A program made the position numbers and the translations under genes. Shown here piece after piece: positions 12,686-21,726 of a DNA stretch of 46,559 bases. Location of the stretch: the NCBI GenBank assembly GCA_023269565.1, contig JAHFTD010000008.1:1-46559 (forward strand), read 5' to 3'. Below the pieces are notes generated by a model. That model did not search any database, had not been told where the DNA came from, and saw nothing but the letters and a program-made list of their open reading frames with translations. Within the stretch, counting starts at the first letter, position 1, and the number at the start of each line of letters is the position of its first letter. The stretch is from Opitutaceae bacterium. GTDB lineage: Bacteria > Verrucomicrobiota > Verrucomicrobiia > Opitutales > Opitutaceae.

Positions 12686-13993
12686 ATGCACCATATCCGC
12701 TATGTCGGCCAGAGACTGCACTGCGAGTCCGTTGACCTCGACGCTGTCGCCCGGCTGCATGGCACTCCGACCTACGTCTACAGCGCCCAGACCATCACGG
12801 ACAATTACCGCCGCCTGGCCGCCGGGCTGGCGGGAATTGATCTGCGGATTTGCTACGCCTGCAAGGCGAACGCCAACCTCGCCGTGCTCCGGCACCTGGC
12901 CAACCTCGGCGCGGCCTTCGATCTCGTGAGTGGCGGCGAACTGCGCCGGGTGCAGGCGGCGGGCGGCAGCCTTCGCCATAGCGTTTTTGCCGGCGTCGGC
13001 AAAACCGAGGCCGAAATCGCTTTGGCGCTCGAGGCGGGCGTTTACGGCTTGCACGTCGAAAGCGAGTCCGAGCTGGCGCGCATCGACCATGTGGCCGGCC
13101 AGCTGGGGCGACGAGCCCCCATCGCCCTCCGGGTCAATCCCGACGTCGACGCCCGGACGCACGCCAAGATCACCACCGGCCGGAGCGAAAACAAATTCGG
13201 TATCCCGCTTTCCCGGGCGATGGCGGCCTATGCGACGGCGGCGCGTCTCCGGCATCTTGAGATCCGCGGCGTGCAGATGCACCTTGGTTCGCAATTGACC
13301 TCCGCGGCGCCGTTCGTCGAGGCAGTCGAGAAGATGGCGCCGCTGGTTGAGCGGTTGAAGGCGCTCTACGGGATTACGTATTTCAGCATCGGCGGCGGGC
13401 TCGGCATCGCCTACCACGACGCGCTCGCCAGCGGCGCGCGCGAGTGGTGGGAGGCGCGCCCCTCGGACGAACGACCGCTCACGGCCGAGGCCTACGGGAC
13501 GGCGCTCCGGCCGCTGCTGGCGCCGCTCGGCCTCCAGATCCTGCTCGAGCCCGGCCGTTATCTCACCGGCAACGCCGGCGTGCTGCTCGCCCGCGTCGAA
13601 TACCTCAAGCGCGGCGCAGAAAGAAACTTCCTCATCCTTGACGCCGCGATGAACGACCTTGTGCGCCCCGCGATGTATGACGCCTACCACGAACTCGTGC
13701 CGCTCGTGCGCGACACCTCGCGCCCTGCGCTCACGGCCGACGTGGTCGGCCCCGTCTGCGAATCGGGCGACTGTTTCGCCCGGGACCGCACCTTGCAGCA
13801 GGTGAGCGAGGGTGAGTTCGTGGCCTTCCTGAGTGCCGGGGCCTACGGGGCCGCGATGGCCAGCCGCTACAACACCCGGCCCCTGCCGGCCGAAGTGCTG
13901 GTGCTGGGCAACTGTTTCGAACTCGTCAAAGCCCGTGAAAATTTTGAGATTATGGTGGCTGGGGAGAAAATACCCGGCTTCCTGAACGCATGA
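12686..13993 (+). CDS. lysA: Diaminopimelate decarboxylase
   Basis: PLP enzyme (alanine-racemase fold, group IV decarboxylase) converting meso-diaminopimelate to lysine in the cytoplasm. The protein has 435 residues. The PLP lysine is K60 in CYACKANANLAVL. Other landmarks are DLVSGGEL, the glycine loop SIGGGLGI, HLGSQL, LLEPGRYL, and the catalytic-site VCESGDCFARDR, in which the Cys comes from the partner subunit of the dimer. The ATG at 12686 (MHHIRYVGQRLHCE) is chosen; the frame further upstream is antisense to another gene. Its stop overlaps the gpsA start as ATGA, so the two are probably co-translated. Confidence 0.95.
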   Translation: MHHIRYVGQRLHCESVDLDAVARLHGTPTYVYSAQTITDNYRRLAAGLAGIDLRICYACKANANLAVLRHLANLGAAFDLVSGGELRRVQAAGGSLRHSVFAGVGKTEAEIALALEAGVYGLHVESESELARIDHVAGQLGRRAPIALRVNPDVDARTHAKITTGRSENKFGIPLSRAMAAYATAARLRHLEIRGVQMHLGSQLTSAAPFVEAVEKMAPLVERLKALYGITYFSIGGGLGIAYHDALASGAREWWEARPSDERPLTAEAYGTALRPLLAPLGLQILLEPGRYLTGNAGVLLARVEYLKRGAERNFLILDAAMNDLVRPAMYDAYHELVPLVRDTSRPALTADVVGPVCESGDCFARDRTLQQVSEGEFVAFLSAGAYGAAMASRYNTRPLPAEVLVLGNCFELVKARENFEIMVAGEKIPGFLNA

Positions 13994-15036
13994 GCTTGCC
14001 GGACAAACGGGTCTTGAATTTCGGCGTGATCGGCGCCGGCGCGTGGGGCACGGCCATGGCGACGCACCTCGCGCGCTGCGGGCAGCGGGTCACGCTTATC
14101 ACCCGCCGGCCGGAGCAGGCGGTCTCCCTTGCCGCCACCCGCGGGAATCGCGACTACCTGCCCGGCATCCCGCTGCCGGACAACCTTGCTTTTACCGCGG
14201 ATCTGCGCACGGCGCTGGGCGAGACCGACGTCGTGTTGATCGCCAGTCCGTCGCACGCCCTGCGGGCCTGGTGCGAGCAGGTGCGCGGCGTGCTGTCCGA
14301 TACCTCGCGCCTGCAGCTCCTCCTTTCGCTGGTCAAGGGCCTCGAGGTCGGCACCCATCTCCGGCCGAGCGAAGTGATGGCGCAAGTGCTGCCCGGCCTC
14401 AATGTCGGCACCCTCACCGGTCCGACCAACGCCGCCGAGGTGGCGAGCGGATTGCCGGCCGCCATGGTGCTTGCCGCTGCGCAAGCCGGACCTTTCCTCG
14501 AAGAGGTGCAGGCGGCCATGAGCGGCCCGACGCTGCGCATTTACACCAGCGACGACTTGTCCGGTGCGGAATACGGGGCGTGCCTGAAGAATGTCTACGC
14601 GATCGCCGCGGGACTCTGCGACGGACTCAAGCTGGGAGACAATTCCAAGGCCGCGCTCATCACCCGGGCGCTGGCCGAGTTGGTGCGGGTGGGGCAGGCG
14701 CTCGGTGCCCAGCCGGAGACGTTTTACGGACTCAGCGGTTTCGGGGACCTGGTGGCCACCTGCCACGGTGCGTGGAGCCGCAACCGCGAATTCGGCCAGA
14801 AAATCGGCGAGGGGGCAGCCGTGGCCAGCCTGCTGGCCGGGCGCAAGACGGTCGTCGAGGGCTACCGCACCACGGATTCGTTTTACGGCTTGTGCCGGGA
14901 GAAGGGCATCTCGGCACCGATCCTGGCCGAGGTCTACGCCATCCTCTACCAAGGCAAGGCGCCCGGCGACGCCCTCCGGGCGCTGATGACCCGCGGGCTC
15001 AAGCGCGAGACGCACTTGCCGCTGCCGAAACACTGA
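13990..15036 (+). CDS. gpsA: NAD(P)+-dependent glycerol-3-phosphate dehydrogenase
   Basis: Reduces dihydroxyacetone phosphate to sn-glycerol 3-phosphate for phospholipid synthesis. The protein has 348 residues. The N-terminal Rossmann motif is GVIGAGAWGTAMATHLA at about residues 12-29; LVKGLEVGTHLRPSEV and LTGPTNAAEVA line the active site. The C-terminal helical domain contains the catalytic-lysine region EYGACLKNVYAIAAG, plus GDNSKAALITRALAE and GLSGFGDLVATCHGAWSRN. It overlaps lysA by four bases and converges on the PLP gene at 15064. Confidence 0.95.
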   Translation: MSLPDKRVLNFGVIGAGAWGTAMATHLARCGQRVTLITRRPEQAVSLAATRGNRDYLPGIPLPDNLAFTADLRTALGETDVVLIASPSHALRAWCEQVRGVLSDTSRLQLLLSLVKGLEVGTHLRPSEVMAQVLPGLNVGTLTGPTNAAEVASGLPAAMVLAAAQAGPFLEEVQAAMSGPTLRIYTSDDLSGAEYGACLKNVYAIAAGLCDGLKLGDNSKAALITRALAELVRVGQALGAQPETFYGLSGFGDLVATCHGAWSRNREFGQKIGEGAAVASLLAGRKTVVEGYRTTDSFYGLCREKGISAPILAEVYAILYQGKAPGDALRALMTRGLKRETHLPLPKH

Positions 15037-15063
15037 GCGGGCCGGTCCGATAGCGACAGGACG

Positions 15064-16881
15064 TCATTTGATGCACTCGGTGAACCGCGGCTGGGCTGCG
15101 GCGTGCCGCCGGTGCACGTCGAGGTAGATTTCGTCGACCAGCCGGTCGACGGCGGCGCCCTGCGGGAATTTCACGCTGAAGCCCGGGCGATCGCGGTCGA
15201 GTGTGTTGCGCGCGGCGGCGAGAAAATCGCCGATGAGTTCGCGCGGCGACTCGTCGCCCACCGAGATGCGGATGGTGGTCGGCGTGATGCCGGCTTCCCG
15301 GAGGGCGCCGGCGTCGAGTTCGGAGTGCGAGGTGAGCGCGGGGCAGAGAACGAGTGTGTTGCTCTGGCCGAGCGAGACCATGTGGCCGAACATCGGCGCG
15401 AGCGAGTCGAAGAACCGTTCAAGCGTGACGCGGGAGACTTTGGCCTTCTCGAGATGGAGCGTGAAGAGCGGCGCGGGCAGTCCGAGATATGAGATGCGGC
15501 CGGCGATGGCGGCGTTCTGATCGCCGGGATTGGCCGGGCCGGTGACGGTGATGAGCGGGTGCGCGGCCAGCCAGCGGGCGAAGATGACGGTGTTAATGCA
15601 TTTCTTCAGCATGCGCTCCTCGAGTGTCTTCATGCCGGTGAGCACCTCAAAGGCCTTGTCGGAGTCGAGGAACGCGCCCTTCACGTAGTAGACGTTCCAG
15701 AAGAGAGTATCGTGCCAGTTTTTGCCTGACAGCGCGGTCTCGCCCTTGGGGAGGAACATGTCCTCGTTGCGGCCGAGGACGACGCCGGCGGTGGTGGTGC
15801 CGTGGCCGCTGAGATCCTTGGTGTAACTGTGGAGGACATAATCGGGCCGGCTCGCGGGGTCGGCGTGCCGGAGCGGACGGACGAGGAAGGGCGTGCCCAC
15901 GGTGCTGTCGAGGATGACCGTGAGCCCCACAGCGTGCGCCGCCGCGCAGATGGCGGGGACATCGAGGAACACACCGTGGGGGTTGCACGGGCTCTCGAGG
16001 TAAACGTAGATGCGCCGCCCGGCGGCGAGGCGGTCAGCGTATTTTTTCCGGGTGGCGGCAAGGGCTTTCTTGAAGTCGGCCTCGGTCGTGCCGTCGAAGA
16101 AGACGACGCCGGCGTCGAGGTTGGAGCGCTTGCCGAACCAGTCGTGGATGAGCTGGTAGGCGCCGCCGTAGACGTTGCGCGAGGAGAGGATGACGTCCTG
16201 GTAGCCGACGAGGTGGGAGAGGATGCCGTCGATCGCACCCATGCCGGAGTTGAAGTTCCACGCCATGTATTCGCCGGCGAGCGGGCCGCACTCGATGTCG
16301 ACGATGTGGTTGGCGAGCGAGATCGAGGTGGGGTTCATCAGCCGCGAGTAGATCTCGTGCAGCATCTCCTTGCCCTGGAATGCGTCGTCGATCCACTCGG
16401 AGCAGGCGAAAAGATAGGTGGCGGTGCGCGTGATGACGGGCGTGGCGGAAAAGAGCGCCGTGACGTTGTCGAAAACGGGGTAGGGGCCTTTGGCGAGTAT
16501 CGTGGTGTTGCTGTAGCCGAGCGACTGATGCGTCTTGCGCGAGGGGTTCTGCAGGGTGTCGAGGAGCTTCGCCAGCTGGAAGGAGAGGAATTTCTTTGCG
16601 TTGAACAGCGCGAGGCGGTCCTCGCGCGGCAGCCGGGCGAGCTCGCGCAGGGTGGCCTCCCAGAGGTCCATCACGTCGCCGTGCGCGGCGTAGAGTTTTT
16701 CCGCGAGGGCGAGCAGCGGTCGGCCGGCAGGGCTGCGCGGGTCGAGATTGAAGTGCCCTAGTTGTTCGAGGGCGAGCTCGTGCAGCGTGGCGGCCTGCGT
16801 GGTCTTGCGGCGGGGCGAGAGAATCCGGGCGGCCGGCGGCTCCTTCGCGACAGGCTTGCGGGCGGCGACGGAAGTTTTCAT
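15064..16881 (-). CDS. Cys/Met-metabolism PLP-dependent enzyme with long N-terminal extension
   Basis: A 605-residue protein whose last ~400 residues belong to the cystathionine gamma-synthase / O-acetylhomoserine sulfhydrylase fold. IYSRLMNPTS resembles the family's YSRYGNPT; NSGMGAI, VYLESPCNPHG, ILDSTVGTPFLVRPL and the PLP lysine K355 (SYTKDLSGHGTTTAG) follow in the usual order. The first ~190 residues are extra compared with the ~390-residue family: a basic Ala-rich tail and a helical region (HELALEQLGHFNLDP ... LWEATLRELARLPREDRLALF). The ATG at 16881 is taken as start; the frame upstream is antisense to the IMPase gene. The reaction (gamma-synthase, gamma-lyase or sulfhydrylase) cannot be decided from sequence. 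Confidence 0.85.
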   Translation of the reverse strand: MKTSVAARKPVAKEPPAARILSPRRKTTQAATLHELALEQLGHFNLDPRSPAGRPLLALAEKLYAAHGDVMDLWEATLRELARLPREDRLALFNAKKFLSFQLAKLLDTLQNPSRKTHQSLGYSNTTILAKGPYPVFDNVTALFSATPVITRTATYLFACSEWIDDAFQGKEMLHEIYSRLMNPTSISLANHIVDIECGPLAGEYMAWNFNSGMGAIDGILSHLVGYQDVILSSRNVYGGAYQLIHDWFGKRSNLDAGVVFFDGTTEADFKKALAATRKKYADRLAAGRRIYVYLESPCNPHGVFLDVPAICAAAHAVGLTVILDSTVGTPFLVRPLRHADPASRPDYVLHSYTKDLSGHGTTTAGVVLGRNEDMFLPKGETALSGKNWHDTLFWNVYYVKGAFLDSDKAFEVLTGMKTLEERMLKKCINTVIFARWLAAHPLITVTGPANPGDQNAAIAGRISYLGLPAPLFTLHLEKAKVSRVTLERFFDSLAPMFGHMVSLGQSNTLVLCPALTSHSELDAGALREAGITPTTIRISVGDESPRELIGDFLAAARNTLDRDRPGFSVKFPQGAAVDRLVDEIYLDVHRRHAAAQPRFTECIK

Positions 16882-16977
16882 GTCGCCGTCAAAATGCCAC
16901 CGCTTGCGACCGGAGGCAAGCCAGCCAGTGGTTTTTCCGCTGGTCACGATGACGACTAATGCGGAGATTCGGATTTG

Positions 16978-17961
16978 ATGATACGTGCCGACCTCGAACG
17001 CGCCCGTCGCCTGCTCTGCCGGCTGCAGGATGCAATCCGCACGAGCGTGCTGGCCGCGCAGCGGCGCGGAGCCGCCCGGCTGGCGCGCGTCGCGGCGGTG
17101 ACGGCGGCGGACACGATCTACGCCGTCGACCAAGTATCGGAGCGCACCGTGCTGGCGTGGTTGGGAAAAAACTGGCCGCGGCGCTGGCCGCTCGAACTGG
17201 TCATGGAGGGTCTGGAGGACCGCGGCGCGGTCACCTTCCCGCGCGGCACCCCGGTGGCGGAAACGGTTTTCAAATGCATCATCGATCCCATCGACGGCAC
17301 GCGCGGGCTGATGCATGACAAGCGCAGCGCCTGGAGCCTCGCGGCCCTCGCGCCGCAGCGCGGGCCCCAGACCAATCTGGGCGGCCTTGTGGTCGCGGCG
17401 ATGACCGAACTGCCGGTGAGCAAGCAGGACCGGGTTGACCAACTCAGCGCGGTGCGCGGCGGCGGCGTGCGCGCGGAACGGAGCGATCTGCGCACGGGCC
17501 GGCGGCGGAAATTCACACCGCGGCCCTCCCGCGCCCGCACGCTGGCGCATGGGTTCGCGTCCTTCGTGAAATTTTTCCCTGCCGGCAAGGCGTGGCTCGC
17601 CAGTCTCGAGGAGAAGCTCTGGCGCCGGCTGGGAGAGGGCGGTGAGATCTTTGACGACCAATACCTGAGCACTGGCGGGCAACTCTACGAGCTGCTGCTG
17701 GGGCGCGACCGCTTCATCGCCGATTTGCGGCCGCTGGCTTTCGCGCGACTGCGGGTGCACGGGGCGCTGCCCTGCCACCCCTATGACATTTGTGTGGCGC
17801 TGATCGCGGAGGAAGCGGGCTGCGTCATCACCGATCCGGCCGGCCGGCGGTTGCGGGCGCCGCTCGACACCACGAGCGCGGTGGCTTGGATTGGCTACGC
17901 CAACCGCCCGCTCGCGCGTCGCATCGGACCGGAGTTGCGGCGGTTGTTGCGCCGGGCGTGA
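16978..17961 (+). CDS. Inositol monophosphatase-family protein
   Basis: A 327-residue member of the Mg2+-dependent IMPase/CysQ/FBPase superfamily. The metal ligands are seen as E77 (VMEGLEDR) and D103-P-I-D106-G-T108 (IIDPIDGTRG), and a C-terminal Asp in HPYDICVALIAEEAGC replaces the usual WD motif. The region between is longer than in SuhB and very basic (ERSDLRTGRRRKFTPRPSRAR), so the substrate may differ; 3'-phosphoadenosine phosphate and sugar phosphates are other options. ATG at 16978 is chosen over TTG at 16975. It is divergent from the PLP gene (96 bases between starts) and abuts the next gene tail to tail. Confidence 0.82.
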   Translation: MIRADLERARRLLCRLQDAIRTSVLAAQRRGAARLARVAAVTAADTIYAVDQVSERTVLAWLGKNWPRRWPLELVMEGLEDRGAVTFPRGTPVAETVFKCIIDPIDGTRGLMHDKRSAWSLAALAPQRGPQTNLGGLVVAAMTELPVSKQDRVDQLSAVRGGGVRAERSDLRTGRRRKFTPRPSRARTLAHGFASFVKFFPAGKAWLASLEEKLWRRLGEGGEIFDDQYLSTGGQLYELLLGRDRFIADLRPLAFARLRVHGALPCHPYDICVALIAEEAGCVITDPAGRRLRAPLDTTSAVAWIGYANRPLARRIGPELRRLLRRA

Positions 17962-18417
17962 TCAGTAGTCCTTCGTCTGCTCGATGACAGCGGCCTTGCC
18001 ATCCGTGAACACCACACGGATTCGCTCGTCCTTTTGCAGGGTATGCATATCGCGGAGCACGGGCTTGTAGTAGACGCGGTGAGTCGGCAGGCGCGGGTCG
18101 AAGTAGACCCCACGATGGTAGCCGATGTGGCGCATGCCCCCGTGGCGTTCGTGATAGCGGTTGTAAATCCAGATGACCTTGGTGCTGGCGGCGGAAAGGG
18201 ATACTCGTTTCTCGTCCGGTGCGCCGAGGGCGAGGTAGACCATGTCCGGCTTGAAACCGGGGTCGACGATCCCCTGCTTGATCTTGCTCTGCGTGGCGGC
18301 GTCCAGCTTGGCAAACACTGCGGGATTTTCCTTGATGCGGGAGTCCACGGACTGGCAGCCAGCGGCGAGGGAAAAGGCGGCGGCGAGCAGAACCGGGGCA
18401 AGCAGGCGTATTTTCAG
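17962..18417 (-). CDS. Small lipoprotein, apparently with a CTG start
   Basis: A conventional start would be GTG at 18348 (128 residues), but that discards a perfect in-frame signal. From CTG at 18417 the frame reads LKIRLLAPVLLAAAFSLAAG then Cys21, a lipoprotein signal with lipobox LAAGC. An in-frame TAG lies only eight codons further upstream, and no ATG, GTG or TTG occurs between. The mature part has an SmpA/OmlA-flavoured N-terminal half: TQSKIKQGIVDPGFKPDMVYLALGAPDEKR resembles the BamE-type helix-turn-strand, where a helix leads into a G-x-P turn. It then has IWIYNRYHERHGG and a C-terminal strand pair (RVVFTDGKAAVIEQ). An outer-membrane lipoprotein is inferred; BamE kinship is only a suggestion. 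Confidence 0.65.
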   Translation of the reverse strand: MKIRLLAPVLLAAAFSLAAGCQSVDSRIKENPAVFAKLDAATQSKIKQGIVDPGFKPDMVYLALGAPDEKRVSLSAASTKVIWIYNRYHERHGGMRHIGYHRGVYFDPRLPTHRVYYKPVLRDMHTLQKDERIRVVFTDGKAAVIEQTKDY

Positions 18418-18470
18418 GGCGTGGGTTATGACGCCACAAAGCTAATCTGGTTTCCGGGGAACGCCCGGGC

Positions 18471-21400
18471 CTACCGGACCACCAGCTTGCGCTCGCGCAG
18501 CCAGGCAAAAATGACGGGCGTGACGATGAGAATGTGGACGAGCGAGGAGAGCATACCGCCGACGACCGGCGCGGCGAGCGGGCGCATGATTTCCGTGCCA
18601 GTGCGCTCCGCCCAGAAGATCGGCAGCAGACTGGCAACGGTCGTGGCGACGGTCATCACTTTCGGGCGCAGTCGCAGGCGCGCGCCGGCCTTGATGGCGT
18701 CGAGCAGCGCGGCGCGGTTGAAGGCGGCACCGAGTTCCTCGCGTTTCTTCGCCACGGCTTCCTCGAGGTAGACGACCATCACGACGCCGGTCTGGATGGC
18801 AGTGCCGAAGAGCGCGATGTAGCCGACCCACACGGCGACGCTGAAGTGATAGCCGAGCGCGGCTTGGAGAAACACGCCGCCGGTCAACGCGAACGGCACC
18901 GCCAGAATGACGTGCGCAGCCTCGCCGACTGAGTGAAACACGACAGTGAGCAGCACGAAGATGATGAGCAGCACGAGCGGCACCACGATCTGCAGCGTCT
19001 CGCGGGCGCGGAGCTGGTTCTCGTATTCGCCGCTGTATTCCACAGACATGCCGGAGCTGAGGGTGACTTCCTTGGCGACGCGCTCCTTGATCTCGTCGAC
19101 GAAGCTGCCGAGGTCGCGGTCGGGTTGCACGTTGGCCTGCACGAACGCGCGGAGGCGGCCGTTCTCGCTCATGATTTCGTTGGGGCCGGTGACGCGCTTG
19201 ATGGTCGCAAGCTGGCCGAGGGGGATGTGCGGGCCGGCGGGCGTCGGCACAAGAATTTCACCGAGCCGGTCAAGGTCCTCGCGCTCGCCGCGATCGAGGC
19301 GCACCTGCAGCGGCCAGCGTTCGCGACCCTTGAGCGTGGTGGCGACGGTCGTGCCACCGAGGCCGGTCTCGACGTAGCGCAGCAGCTCGTCGGCGCGGAG
19401 GCCGTAGCGGCCCATGGCATCGCGGTTCACGGAAATTTCCATGTAGGGCTTGCCTTGAATGCGCGATGGCGCGACGCCGGTGGCGCCCTGCACGCGGTTG
19501 ACGATCTGCTCGATCTCGTAGGCCTTCTGCTGGAGCAGCGTGAGATCGTCGCCGAAAATCTTCACACCGACCTGCGCGCGAATGCCGGTCGCGAGCATGA
19601 GAATGCGGTTCTGGATCGGCTGGAGAAAACCCGGCGCGTAGCCCGGCACGTTCATGAGTTTGGCGGAAAGTTCCGCGATGATCTTTTGCTTCGTCATGCC
19701 CGCGCGCCACAGCTCGGTCGGTTTCAGCATGATGGTCGTCTCGATCATCTCGACGGGCGCGGGGTCGGTGGCGGTGTCCATGCGGCCGAGTTTGCCGGCG
19801 ACGGAGAGCACTTCGGGCGTCTGGCTGATGACCTTGTCCTGCCACGCCATGATGCGCTTCACCTCGGTGAGCGAGGTGCTCGGCAGCAGCACGGGCATGA
19901 AGAGCAGCGAGCCCTCCTCGAGCGTCGGCATGAATTCGCTGCCGAGTCCGGCCGGCAACATCGCGGCCAGTTGCGGGTTGAGAGTCGAGAGCTGAGAGCG
20001 CAGAAATTTCGGCACCCCGAACGCCACGACGAACGCCGCAGCGAGCAGCGCGAAGGCGCCGGCGAGGACGGTCTTGCGCGCGTGCAGCGCCCAGTCGAGC
20101 GCGGGCGCGTAGAGCTTGAGCAGGCCCTTCATGATCCAGTTGTCCTGCTCGCGGCGGAACGGCCCTTTGACGAGCAGCGTGCAGAACATGGGCACGGCGG
20201 TGACGGCGAGCAGCGTGGCGCCGACGAGCGCGAAGGTCTTGGCGTAGGCGAGTGGGTGGAAGAGTTTGCCTTCCTGGCCGGAGAGCAGGAACACCGGCAC
20301 GAAGGCGAGCACGATGATCATCATCGAGAAAAACATCGGCCGGCCGACCTGCGTGGCGGCGTCGAGCGTAAGCTGGAAAGTTTCCGCGCGCGTCAGCCGT
20401 CGTTTTTTGTCGTCCTCGGCGCGCTCGCAGTGGCGGATGACATTTTCCGTCATCACGATGCCGGCATCGACGAGCACGCCAATGGAAATGGCGATGCCGG
20501 TGAGCGACATGATGTGCGAGGCGATGCCGAATTCCTTCATCAGGATGAACGAAATCAGAATCGAGGCCGGCAGCGGCAGCGTGACGATGAGGATGCTGCG
20601 AAAATGCCAGAGGAAGAGGATGTGCGCGAGCGTCACGAGGATGATTTCCTCGACGAGCGCGTGCTTGAGGGTGTCGATGGCGCGGCCGATGAGATCGCTG
20701 CGGTCGTAGAATGGCTCGACCGTCACGCCCGGCGGCAGGCCCGACTGGAACGCGGCGATCTTGGCCTTCACGTCGGCGATGACGCGCCAGGCGTTCTCGC
20801 CGTAGCGCATGACGACGGTGCCGCCGACGACCTCGCGACCGCCGACGTCGAGAGCGCCGCGGCGGAAGTCGCCGCCGATCTGCACCGTGGCGACATCGCG
20901 CAGGTAGAGCGGGTTGCCCTGGCGCGGCAGGAGCGGGATTTTCTCGATGTCGGCGGCGGACTGCACGAGGCCGAGACCGCGCACGACGTATTCGGCGCCG
21001 TTCTCCTCGATGGTCTTGCCGCCGACGTTCAAATTGCTCTGCGCCACGGCGTCCATGACCAGGCCGAGCGGCAAGTCGAATTGTTTGAGTTTCCGCGCGG
21101 AGACCTCGATCTGCCACTGGCGCACAAAGCCGCCGATGCTCGCGACCTCGGAGACGCCTTTCACGGAGGCGAGCTGGTAGCGCACGAAATAATCCTGCAC
21201 GGCGCGCAGCTGACCGAGGTCGTAGCCCTCGCCGTTGGGCGACTTCGCGGGGTCGACCTTGAGGTAGTATTGGTAAACCCAGCCGAGGCCGGTGGCATCG
21301 GGTCCGAGCCGCGCGGTGATACCGGAGGGCAGCACGTCGCCGAGGGAGTTGAGGCGCTCAAGCACGCGCGTGCGCGCGAAGTAATTGTCGATCTTGTCCT

Positions 21401-21692
21401 CGAAGATGACGGTGAGGATGGAGAAACCGAACATCGACGTGGCGCGCACACTGCGCACGCCGGCGAGGCCCTGCAGGTTGACGGAGAGCGGGTAGGTGAT
21501 CTGGTCCTCGACTTCCTGCGGGCTGCGGCCGGGCCAGTCGGCGTAGACGATGACCTGGTTCTCCGAGAGGTCGGGGATGGCGTCGACCGGTGTCTGCTGG
21601 AGCGCCAGTGTGCCCCACGCGCACAGCATGATGAATCCGCTGAGCACCAAGAAACGGTTGTGCAGCGACCAGTTGATGAGACGGTTGATCAT
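18471..21692 (-). CDS. cusA: Cu(I)/Ag(I) efflux RND transporter (CusA/CzcA family)
   Basis: A 1073-residue inner-membrane proton antiporter of the heavy-metal RND class. The N-terminal helix MINRLINWSLHNRFLVLSG and DAIPDLSENQVIVYADWPGR are family signatures; proton-relay acids are in GIAISIGVLVDAGIVMTEN. The three methionines that bind Cu(I)/Ag(I) in E. coli CusA (M573, M623, M672) are matched by M599, M649 and M699 (SLLFMP, PVEMIETT, RILMLATG), so a monovalent copper/silver substrate is likely rather than Zn/Co. A short insertion (SQLSTLNPQ) sits near residues 564-574. It is the last gene of the minus-strand cus cluster. No outer-membrane partner is in the window. Confidence 0.93.
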   Translation of the reverse strand: MINRLINWSLHNRFLVLSGFIMLCAWGTLALQQTPVDAIPDLSENQVIVYADWPGRSPQEVEDQITYPLSVNLQGLAGVRSVRATSMFGFSILTVIFEDKIDNYFARTRVLERLNSLGDVLPSGITARLGPDATGLGWVYQYYLKVDPAKSPNGEGYDLGQLRAVQDYFVRYQLASVKGVSEVASIGGFVRQWQIEVSARKLKQFDLPLGLVMDAVAQSNLNVGGKTIEENGAEYVVRGLGLVQSAADIEKIPLLPRQGNPLYLRDVATVQIGGDFRRGALDVGGREVVGGTVVMRYGENAWRVIADVKAKIAAFQSGLPPGVTVEPFYDRSDLIGRAIDTLKHALVEEIILVTLAHILFLWHFRSILIVTLPLPASILISFILMKEFGIASHIMSLTGIAISIGVLVDAGIVMTENVIRHCERAEDDKKRRLTRAETFQLTLDAATQVGRPMFFSMMIIVLAFVPVFLLSGQEGKLFHPLAYAKTFALVGATLLAVTAVPMFCTLLVKGPFRREQDNWIMKGLLKLYAPALDWALHARKTVLAGAFALLAAAFVVAFGVPKFLRSQLSTLNPQLAAMLPAGLGSEFMPTLEEGSLLFMPVLLPSTSLTEVKRIMAWQDKVISQTPEVLSVAGKLGRMDTATDPAPVEMIETTIMLKPTELWRAGMTKQKIIAELSAKLMNVPGYAPGFLQPIQNRILMLATGIRAQVGVKIFGDDLTLLQQKAYEIEQIVNRVQGATGVAPSRIQGKPYMEISVNRDAMGRYGLRADELLRYVETGLGGTTVATTLKGRERWPLQVRLDRGEREDLDRLGEILVPTPAGPHIPLGQLATIKRVTGPNEIMSENGRLRAFVQANVQPDRDLGSFVDEIKERVAKEVTLSSGMSVEYSGEYENQLRARETLQIVVPLVLLIIFVLLTVVFHSVGEAAHVILAVPFALTGGVFLQAALGYHFSVAVWVGYIALFGTAIQTGVVMVVYLEEAVAKKREELGAAFNRAALLDAIKAGARLRLRPKVMTVATTVASLLPIFWAERTGTEIMRPLAAPVVGGMLSSLVHILIVTPVIFAWLRERKLVVR

Positions 21693-21726
21693 GGCGGGTG
21701 GGGGAGTGGCGGTTGGTGGAAAAGGG

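Noticed and set aside
15064-17778. Extending the PLP enzyme to 904 residues through the IMPase gene
   Set aside because: The extra part is antisense to the IMPase gene, whose motifs are intact, and the translated text is compositionally noncoding.
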